From NCBI GenBank assembly GCA_947497185.1, contig CANMFL010000004.1, positions 248,001 through 312,000 of the forward strand: a DNA stretch of 64,000 bases, given 5' to 3'. Below, one piece after another: positions 17,092 through 25,954 of the stretch. The notes beneath the pieces were generated by a model. That model saw nothing but the letters and a program-made list of their open reading frames with translations, had not been told where the DNA came from and ran no database searches. A program made the position numbers and the translations under genes. Source of the DNA: an uncultured Paracoccaceae bacterium (lineage in GTDB: Bacteria; Pseudomonadota; Alphaproteobacteria; Rhodobacterales; Rhodobacteraceae). How positions within the stretch are numbered: the stretch's first letter is position 1; each line of letters starts with the position of its first letter.

Positions 17092-18038
17092 CACATTCGA
17101 CTTCGCTGAACCGTAAGCCGCGTATCGCACTTATGGGTGAATTTAGTGCTGGTAAAAGTACACTATCGAACCTGTTGCTGGGGTCACGTCCCTTGCCAGA
17201 AAAGGTCACGGCGACACGCCTGTCACCTGTTTGGATGGCGGCTGGATCACAGCCCCCGTACCGTGTTGATATTGACGGCACCGAAGAACTGATTTCGCTC
17301 GCACACCTCGAAGAAATTGGCGTTGAAAACACGCGTGTGATCCGCCTGTTCTTTGAGAGCGACATTCTTGATGTCTGCGATCTTATTGATTTTCCCGGCA
17401 TTTCCGACCCGAACATGTCAACTGACGTGGTCGACCGGATGTTGGACGAAGTGGATGCCGTTTTGTGGTGTACCCACGCGACACAAGCGTGGCGTCAATC
17501 CGAAGCCGCTCTTTGGGCGCAGATGCCTGAAGCTGTGCGCAAACGGTCGATCCTGTTGATCACGCGGTTTGATAAACTGACGACGGAACGCGATCGCAAA
17601 CGTGTCTTGGCCCGCGTGAACCACGAAACTAAAGGCCAGTTCGGTGCGACATTCCCAGTGGCATTGCTGCACGCTTTGAATGCTGGCGAAGACTACGATG
17701 CTTGGGAAGAAAGTGGTGCTGCCGCGTTCACCGAACACCTGATCGAGATGGTTCAAGAACTGACACTGACCGTCGCGGGTACAACAGAATCGCTTTATGT
17801 GTCCGGCGACAATATTGCTGAACCTGTGGACGAGGCAGAACCGACCGCATTGTTGCTGACTGATCCGGTTGTTGCGGGGCGTGATCCAGAGGCTGAAGCT
17901 GTTGTTCCACGTCGTGTTAGCCCGCGTCGCGTCTCGGCGGCTGATGGCACCGGCCACACAAGTCGCCCCTCTACGTCGCGTCCGGTTTTCGGAACAGATG
18001 ATCTGGATTCTGGTGCCAAATCCCAGATTGCGTCTTAA
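17088..18038 (+). CDS. Dynamin-like GTPase with phosphorylatable-looking tail
   Basis: A 316-residue protein translationally coupled to the large GTPase by a four-base overlap. The G motifs are intact: GEFSAGKST near the N-terminus, LIDFPGISDP (G3) and ITRFDKL (G4). It is a paralogue of the GTPase at 13384, sharing the LWCT...W..MPEA block. The last 50 residues (after about 265) are low-complexity and rich in Arg, Ser, Thr and Pro, including PRRVSPRRVS and TSRPSTSRPV. This is the kind of basic Ser/Thr tail that protein kinases modify and FHA domains read. That link to the upstream kinase and FHA protein is inferred. Confidence 0.85.
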   Translation: MTHSTSLNRKPRIALMGEFSAGKSTLSNLLLGSRPLPEKVTATRLSPVWMAAGSQPPYRVDIDGTEELISLAHLEEIGVENTRVIRLFFESDILDVCDLIDFPGISDPNMSTDVVDRMLDEVDAVLWCTHATQAWRQSEAALWAQMPEAVRKRSILLITRFDKLTTERDRKRVLARVNHETKGQFGATFPVALLHALNAGEDYDAWEESGAAAFTEHLIEMVQELTLTVAGTTESLYVSGDNIAEPVDEAEPTALLLTDPVVAGRDPEAEAVVPRRVSPRRVSAADGTGHTSRPSTSRPVFGTDDLDSGAKSQIAS

Positions 18039-18125
18039 ACATCACGCCCACCTCGCAGTCCCTTTCCCTGTGCGCCCGAATGTCATAAAAGGACTTTGGG
18101 TGTAACGGGATAGAGTGCGCAAGAC

Positions 18126-18488
18126 ATGGCCTCAGAAGAATTGGACGCGCTGCACAGCCAGTTTCCGCAGTGCGAAACGCTCGCGTTTGCAGACTTGTCT
18201 GCTGATATGGTTTTGGTCACGAACACGGATGCGCCGCAGCAACGCGAGGCGTTGAATGCGTTATGTGCAGATGCCGCGAAAAGCCTTGGAAAACCCGGTA
18301 GTCCGAATTTCGGCGACGGGCAAAGCGACACAGCCTTGATCGCCACCCGCGAAAGATTGACCATCTTTTTACGGGCAAGCGGTGAACCAGCAGACGTTTT
18401 GTGCTGCATTTGCAAGCCGACCATTGACGTGTCGGCGTTTCTGGCTGCCGCACGCCCGACGTTACAAAAAATCAGCAGCGGATCGTGA
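18126..18488 (+). CDS. Small protein, possibly Roadblock/LC7-like
   Basis: A 120-residue protein with no sure family match. The pattern is suggestive of a Roadblock/LC7 fold: a first helix and strand ending in ADLSADMVLVTNTD, a helix containing LNALCADAAKSLG, then strands ALIATRERLTIFLRA and VLCCICKP, and a last helix with FLAAARPTLQKI. Roadblock proteins partner small GTPases, and this gene follows three GTPase genes, which supports the idea. The ribosome site is weak. It sits 87 bases after the third GTPase. It could be an unrelated alpha/beta protein; only a profile or structure comparison would decide. Confidence 0.6.
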   Translation: MASEELDALHSQFPQCETLAFADLSADMVLVTNTDAPQQREALNALCADAAKSLGKPGSPNFGDGQSDTALIATRERLTIFLRASGEPADVLCCICKPTIDVSAFLAAARPTLQKISSGS

Positions 18489-18534
18489 CGCACCCGCTGC
18501 TAGACTACTTTTAAAATGATGTAGGATCACCTTT

Positions 18535-19314
18535 GTGATGGATAAACAGATACTTGCCCAGAAATTGGCCGCTCTTTCATCCGCTGGCGAAAGCTTTGAA
18601 AACGGCCTGCGCGTCGTGTCTAATGGGGTTGAGCCGCCGATCCTGACGGCGATCCTGACCGAAGTTGATATGACCGTTCTGCCCCGCAAGTTGACGTTCC
18701 GCATGAATGGCTCTGAGATTTCGCTGGTCGCTGGTGGCCGCCGTCTGCGCGGTCTGGTTCAAGCATCCAAGGATATCAAAGGCGTGATGGGCGTGATCGG
18801 TAAATCTGTTTCACATGACGCGCCCGACGTCGTCGATGGTCTGCACAGCATTATCGCCCAATTCACTGCGACCGCTGGTCAGATGACTGTGGTTAGCGGC
18901 GATCCTGACGTGATGGGCGGTCAATCCGACGCGGGTCTTACGGCGCAGAGCCTTGCTGACCATTGGAAGGTCGACCTGAACCCTGAACCACTCACGCCAA
19001 TGATGGCGTTTGCGCGCGATTGCGGTGATCTGGTTACGGCTTGGGTCGTTCTTAAGGACCAATCTGAAAACCGGACTGGTGGCGATGGTGCGAAGCTCGC
19101 TGTTCTGCGTGATACAATCGCCGAAAAATGGTCGACGTTTTCGGACTCAGTTGATCAGTTGGCTGGCGACGTTGGCTTTATTTGTCTGAACGATGCCTTG
19201 GGTGAAGCAGGGTCCGTGGCTATTGCCAAGAACGGATCAGAGGCTGCGATTTTGTGCTATGTGTCTGAGAACATGGCGCAATTGCATGGTGCTTGGGGCA
19301 AGGCCACACTTTGA
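18535..19314 (+). CDS. Conserved-looking protein of unknown function in the GTPase cluster
   Basis: 259 residues from GTG 18535, or ATG 18538; AGGA is at 18523-18526. I do not recognise a domain. It has no signal peptide or membrane span, is of mixed alpha/beta character, and holds the phrase EISLVAGGRRLRGLVQAS near residues 60-75. It ends in a strand-helix segment with VAIAKNGSEAAILCYVSENMAQL, a pattern reminiscent of the small protein encoded before it. A relation between the two C-terminal parts is possible but unproven. Its place between the GTPases and the exported sensor-like protein suggests a cytosolic component of the same system. Confidence 0.7.
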   Translation: MMDKQILAQKLAALSSAGESFENGLRVVSNGVEPPILTAILTEVDMTVLPRKLTFRMNGSEISLVAGGRRLRGLVQASKDIKGVMGVIGKSVSHDAPDVVDGLHSIIAQFTATAGQMTVVSGDPDVMGGQSDAGLTAQSLADHWKVDLNPEPLTPMMAFARDCGDLVTAWVVLKDQSENRTGGDGAKLAVLRDTIAEKWSTFSDSVDQLAGDVGFICLNDALGEAGSVAIAKNGSEAAILCYVSENMAQLHGAWGKATL

Positions 19315-19511
19315 TGCGCGACTGCCGCCACGCCACCTAAAGCCCCCTTATCAAAGCGTCAGGTTTCCCCCTTAGTCTGGCCTTAAAAACCACACAAATT
19401 TTCGTCAAATCCAGCGTGAACCGTCACGATTTGAGACGGGCTCACGAGAGAACCGCCAAGAGATCGCATAAGCGGCCGGGCGCTCGTTTCAGGAAAAGTG
19501 GAGAATTTGAG

Positions 19512-21110
19512 ATGGCTTTGAACAAGAAAACCGCGGGTCGTATTGCCAGCCGCGCATTGATTACATTTGCCGTTGGCGCATTGCCGATGTCTGTTTTAGC
19601 CAGCGAGATCACACTGACTTCTGACGACGGGACCGTGAACCTTGTCGGCGAATTTCTCGAATTTAAAGACGATGCTTATGCCATCCGCACAGGGTTGGGC
19701 GATCTTTGGGTTGCCGCATCCAAAGTCCGATGCGATGGCGATGCTTGCCCCGTCATTCATACTGTACCCGCCGCCGACATTGTGACCACTGACATTCAGA
19801 TCGCTGGGTCCGATGCTGTTGGGCTGGGTATGATGCCAAAGTTGATTTCCGGCCTTGCCACCCATCTGAACGTCAAAGCATCAGTCGCTGCGGATCAGAC
19901 CGACGGCGTGATGCTGACCAGCTTGGTCAGTGACGGTGTCATCGGCAATTATCACGTCACATCGACGTCCTCTGGCGACGCTTTCGCGACCCTGCTTGAT
20001 GGGACCGCGCAGTTTGGTATGTCATCCCGCCGTATTCGCCCCGAAGAAGTTACCGCGCTGCGCGACAGTGGCGCTGGCAACATGATTGCGCCTGGTCAGG
20101 AACATATCATCGCCGTCGATAGCCTCGTGGTCATCGCGCATCCTGACAACACAGTGCAGCAGATTTCGTTAGAGCAATTGCGCGACGTCTATTCCGGTAA
20201 GATCAGCAATTGGTCTGAACTGGGTGGCGACGATGCCCCGATTACCGTCATTGGCCGTGAAGCTGTGTCCGGCACGCGGGACGTGTTTGAGACCCGCATC
20301 TTTGGCGATGCCGAACCTACGCTTGTTGATGGTGCAATGATTGTGGACGACAACAGCAAAGTCGCCGCACAGGTCAACGCCGATCCTACTGCCATTGGTT
20401 TTGTCGGTTATGCGTTTCAACAGGACGCCAAGCCACTGACGCTGATCAACGAATGTGGAATGGCGATGACACCTGACGCATTCTCGGCCAAGACCGAAGA
20501 ATATGCCCTGCAGCGTCGACTTTATCTCTACAATCGCGATGAAGTGCTAGACGCCTCTGCCCAAAACTTTGTTGATTTTGTCGTGTCGCAGGACGCGGAT
20601 GCTGCGATTACGGCCTCTGGTTTCATTGATCTCGGGATCAATCGCCGTGCGCAACCTGCCGACAGCGCCCGTGCGCTTGAACTAATTGACCATAGCGGTG
20701 ACGAGTTTGAGAATGGCGTGATCGCACAGATGTTGGAGCAGATGGATGGGTTTGACCGTCTTTCGACCACGTTCCGTTTCAATACCGGATCATCCCGTCT
20801 GGATGAACGCGGGGCTGCTGATATGGCGCGCCTTGCCGATTATCTCGCCACGCAGCCTGACGGCACAAAGGTCCGGTTTGTCGGGTTCACTGATGGCGTT
20901 GGCCTGTTCACAAACAACCACGTGCTGTCCCAAGGGCGTGCCACGCAGATGATGGCTGAGCTTCAGGAATTTGCGGGCGACCGTTTGGCTACGCTTGAGA
21001 TGGATGCATCCGGATTTGGTGAACTTGCCCCAACCGCATGCAACATCAGCGAAGATGGTCGCGCGATCAATCGCCGCGTCGAAGTATGGATTGAGTCGAT
21101 CAAAAGCTGA
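19512..21110 (+). CDS. Exported PstS-like binding protein fused to an OmpA peptidoglycan-binding domain
   Basis: 532 residues from the ATG at 19512 (GTGGAGAATTTGAG before it; the frame from 19416 would bury the signal peptide). The signal peptide ends near PMSVLASE. A small N-terminal domain with LTSDDGTVNLVGEF and VRCDGDACP follows. Next comes a phosphate-binding-protein-like domain (GSDAVGLGMMPKL, FGMSSRRIRPEE, YSGKISNWSELGG, the anion-loop-like REAVSGTRDVFE). The C-terminal OmpA domain has FNTGSSRLDERG, RFVGFTDGVG and NRRVEVWIE. It would bind a periplasmic anion or other small ligand while tethered to peptidoglycan. It has no transporter neighbours and closes the kinase-GTPase cluster, so a sensory or envelope-anchoring role is likelier than uptake. 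Confidence 0.9.
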   Translation: MALNKKTAGRIASRALITFAVGALPMSVLASEITLTSDDGTVNLVGEFLEFKDDAYAIRTGLGDLWVAASKVRCDGDACPVIHTVPAADIVTTDIQIAGSDAVGLGMMPKLISGLATHLNVKASVAADQTDGVMLTSLVSDGVIGNYHVTSTSSGDAFATLLDGTAQFGMSSRRIRPEEVTALRDSGAGNMIAPGQEHIIAVDSLVVIAHPDNTVQQISLEQLRDVYSGKISNWSELGGDDAPITVIGREAVSGTRDVFETRIFGDAEPTLVDGAMIVDDNSKVAAQVNADPTAIGFVGYAFQQDAKPLTLINECGMAMTPDAFSAKTEEYALQRRLYLYNRDEVLDASAQNFVDFVVSQDADAAITASGFIDLGINRRAQPADSARALELIDHSGDEFENGVIAQMLEQMDGFDRLSTTFRFNTGSSRLDERGAADMARLADYLATQPDGTKVRFVGFTDGVGLFTNNHVLSQGRATQMMAELQEFAGDRLATLEMDASGFGELAPTACNISEDGRAINRRVEVWIESIKS

Positions 21111-21149
21111 TCCGGCATGCGATTCTGATCGAGGCTAAACATGCTAAAG

Positions 21150-21181
21150 TCACCGCCGGATCTCCGAATCTCTGGCGGTGA
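21150..21181 (+). terminator. Stem-loop after the PstS-OmpA gene
   Basis: TCACCGCC (21150-21157) pairs with GGCGGTGA (21174-21181) around a 16-base loop, 40 bases past the stop codon. No U-tract follows, so it may be a weak terminator or a 3'-end stabilising hairpin. The rest of the 270-base gap to 21381 shows nothing further that I can support. Confidence 0.35.
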
Positions 21182-21380
21182 ATGCATACGCATATGCCAA
21201 AAACATAGGCATTTAAGGCGATTTCCGCTCAATCCCGACACGTTTTAGGCGTATTCAGGACCTTCTACACAACTGTACCTGCTCTTTAGGTCAGGTCGGC
21301 CCCTGCTGTGATTGCTTGCGCCTGTTGGCAGGCTTAACCAGAAGTAGATGCCAACCTTCTGATCAAGTTAACGGTCTATT

Positions 21381-21872
21381 ATGTATACTGACGACAAAAA
21401 TTTCTCTGGTACTGTCAAATGGTTCGATCCCGCAAAGGGCTTCGGTTTCGTCGTCGACGCCGAGTCTGGGAAGGAAGTGCTACTGCACGTCAACACGCTG
21501 CGCGAGTTTGGCATCAACACGATTGCGAAAGAGGTCGTGGTGGATTTTATTATCGAGGGGACAGAGCGCGGTGTTCGCGTTGCTCGTGTTCTCGAAATCC
21601 GCCAACCCAACGATGTTGTCACTTACGACGACCTGACGACCGAAGAAAAAGACACGCTTGAGCCGGGCTGTGTGAAGTGGTTCGATTCCGTTAAAGGTTA
21701 CGGCTTTGTTATGTTGTTCCGAACCAACGAAGAGATTTTTGTGCACGCAGATATTCTGCGTAAATTTGGTATGGGTGAATTGTTTCCTGGTCTTGCCGTT
21801 GCTGTGGTCGTTGACCGCGGCGACGCGCAAAAGCAGGTTGCCGTGATCCAGCCGTGGAAATTTCTTACCTAA
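21381..21872 (+). CDS. Tandem cold-shock domain protein
   Basis: 163 residues made of two cold-shock (OB-fold) domains. The first has GTVKWFDPAKGFGFVV and the second GCVKWFDSVKGYGFVML, both keeping the aromatic RNP1 KGFGF/KGYGF core and an RNP2-like VLLHV or IFVHAD. They are joined by a short acidic linker near residue 80. Such double-domain proteins are common in alphaproteobacteria; they bind single-stranded RNA or DNA and can melt hairpins. The second domain is more diverged. The 3' end overlaps the convergent TSUP gene by eight bases. It is unlikely to belong to the upstream kinase-GTPase system, given the 270-base gap. Confidence 0.92.
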   Translation: MYTDDKNFSGTVKWFDPAKGFGFVVDAESGKEVLLHVNTLREFGINTIAKEVVVDFIIEGTERGVRVARVLEIRQPNDVVTYDDLTTEEKDTLEPGCVKWFDSVKGYGFVMLFRTNEEIFVHADILRKFGMGELFPGLAVAVVVDRGDAQKQVAVIQPWKFLT

Positions 21873-22608
21873 GACCAGCAATCCCCTGCCAGATCAGGCG
21901 CAATGCCAGCGCGATCAAAATCCAATTCAGGACTTTGCCAAAGATTGCGTCGTTCATGCGGCGCAAAACTTGCCGCCCTAGCAGGGTGCCGAGTAGCCCT
22001 GTCGCGATCATAATCGCCATAAAACCGAGCCACGGCCCGAACGCGAACCCCAGCAAGCCAAAGACGATCACCTTTAACAGGTGTTGCAGTGTCATCAGGA
22101 TCGCTTGGGTGGCGACATGGGCTTCGCGCCCTAAACCAAGCGACCGGACAAATCCTGCGACGAAAACGCCAGTTGCACCAAAGAACATCGTCAGAAAGCT
22201 AGAGATCATCCCCGTGACCCACGGCCACCGCGTCAGCCACCCCGGCGGTTTGCGCAGTACGGACCAGATCACAAAGACGCCGACGCCGATTTGCACAGCG
22301 CTTGGCGGTAGATCCACAACAATAGCACCGCCGATCGAGATGCCGATCACGCCACCGATCCCAAAGGCCATAACTGGCGGCCAATAAGTGTGACGGCCCA
22401 TGACGATTGCACGGTTCACGTTAGACCCCAGTTGGATCACCCCGTGCACAGGGATCAACGCGACTGGCGGTATAAGCGTGGCCATGAGCGCCAACAGTAT
22501 CATGCCGCCGCCGATGCCCAGCGCCACCGTGATGAACGACCCGACAAAGCTGGCGGAAAACAGAAATGTAGCGATTGCAGGGTCTAAGCCCGCGTAAAAA
22601 TACGTCAT
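21865..22608 (-). CDS. TSUP family (TauE/SafE-like) membrane permease
   Basis: About 247 residues from ATG 22608. An upstream ATG at 22665 is possible, but it lies in the U-tract of the katG terminator, so the shorter form is preferred; no clear ribosome site marks either. Seven or eight hydrophobic spans are visible, with the family motifs VALGIGGGMILLALM near the N-terminus, PVHGVIQLGSN in the first half and GATGVFVAGFV plus LTMFFG in the second half. TSUP proteins move sulfite, sulfonates or related organic anions. No neighbour points to a substrate. Confidence 0.85.
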   Translation of the reverse strand: MTYFYAGLDPAIATFLFSASFVGSFITVALGIGGGMILLALMATLIPPVALIPVHGVIQLGSNVNRAIVMGRHTYWPPVMAFGIGGVIGISIGGAIVVDLPPSAVQIGVGVFVIWSVLRKPPGWLTRWPWVTGMISSFLTMFFGATGVFVAGFVRSLGLGREAHVATQAILMTLQHLLKVIVFGLLGFAFGPWLGFMAIMIATGLLGTLLGRQVLRRMNDAIFGKVLNWILIALALRLIWQGIAGLR

Positions 22609-22663
22609 TCGCGAACTGTAGGCGGCGTTGTTGGCCAACACCAGCACCCGTTGTGCGAAATGC

Positions 22664-22692
22664 AAAAAGCGCTCCAGTTTTCACCGGAGCGC
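22664..22692 (-). terminator. Rho-independent terminator of katG
   Basis: Read on the minus strand, GCGCTCC and GGAGCGC pair around a ten-base loop (22669-22692), followed by TTTTT (22664-22668). It lies 26 bases past the katG stop codon. Confidence 0.8.
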
Positions 22693-22717
22693 CATTTTTG
22701 TCTTACAGGTAAGTCGC

Positions 22718-24976
<2,259 letters not shown>

Positions 24977-25885
24977 ATGATAAACGTTACCTTAAAGCAG
25001 TTCCGCTACTTTGAAGCGCTCGCCCGGCACGGCCACTTTGGTCGCGCCGCAGACACATGCGCAATATCGCAGCCCGCATTGTCTATGCAGATCAAAGAGT
25101 TGGAAGAAATCCTAGGTGCGCCGCTCTTTGAACGCAGCGCCCGCCAAGTTCGTTTGACCGGCTTTGGCGAAGACTTTGCTGTCCGCGTCCGAGAAATTCT
25201 GCGCGGCGTCGAAGAACTGGAAGACTTAGTGCGCATGTCAGGTGATCAAATGGCAGGTCGTCTGCGGATCGGTGTAATCCCCACCATTGCGCCCTATTTG
25301 CTGCCCAGCATCATGCGGCGATTGTCCGGCACTCATCCAGAGTTGGACATTCACGTCCGTGAGACCACGACGCCGCGGCTCGTTCAGGAATTGCAGGACG
25401 GTCAGATCGACATCGCTATCGTCGCGCTGCCTATTGCGGAGTCGTCCTTTACCATTGCCCCATTGTTCACCGAAGATTTTGTCCTCGTGCGTCCCGAAAA
25501 GGATGCAAACGAAGCGGTCCCGCATATCGATGACCTGCAAACCATGCGCTTGTTATTGCTCGAAGAAGGGCATTGTATGCGCGATCAGGCGTTGTCATAT
25601 TGCGACAGACAAACAGCGCGCGCGCGCGACGGATTGGACGGCAGTTCGCTGTCTACGTTGGTGCAACTGGTTGGCGCTGGTATCGGCGTAACCTTGATCC
25701 CCGAGATGGCCCTGAGCGTCGAGGCAAAGTCTGCCCCCGTTTGCGTCACCCGATTTGGTGGAACGCAACCCACGCGGACTATTGGGATGATCTGGCGCAA
25801 AACAAACCCACTAGCGCAGCAATTGGAACAGATCGCAGAGGTGGTCAAAACGGCAGCGGGTAACGCGAGACTTGCAAAAGCATGA
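24977..25885 (+). CDS. oxyR: LysR family peroxide sensor OxyR
   Basis: 302 residues from ATG 24977 (a GTG three codons earlier is possible). The N-terminal winged helix has LKQFRYFEALARHGHFGRAA and then QPALSMQIKELE, the OxyR-type recognition region. The effector domain holds LEEGHCMRDQALSYC, the pair of redox cysteines (Cys199 and Cys208 in E. coli numbering) that form the peroxide-induced disulfide. With katG divergent at 99 bases, it almost certainly activates katG on oxidation and represses itself. Confidence 0.95.
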   Translation: MINVTLKQFRYFEALARHGHFGRAADTCAISQPALSMQIKELEEILGAPLFERSARQVRLTGFGEDFAVRVREILRGVEELEDLVRMSGDQMAGRLRIGVIPTIAPYLLPSIMRRLSGTHPELDIHVRETTTPRLVQELQDGQIDIAIVALPIAESSFTIAPLFTEDFVLVRPEKDANEAVPHIDDLQTMRLLLLEEGHCMRDQALSYCDRQTARARDGLDGSSLSTLVQLVGAGIGVTLIPEMALSVEAKSAPVCVTRFGGTQPTRTIGMIWRKTNPLAQQLEQIAEVVKTAAGNARLAKA

Positions 25886-25954
25886 CGCATTCTGGTGAAG
25901 TGAATACATAGCACGCGCTGATTGATTTCATTTTCACCGTTAAGGATTCCGCCC

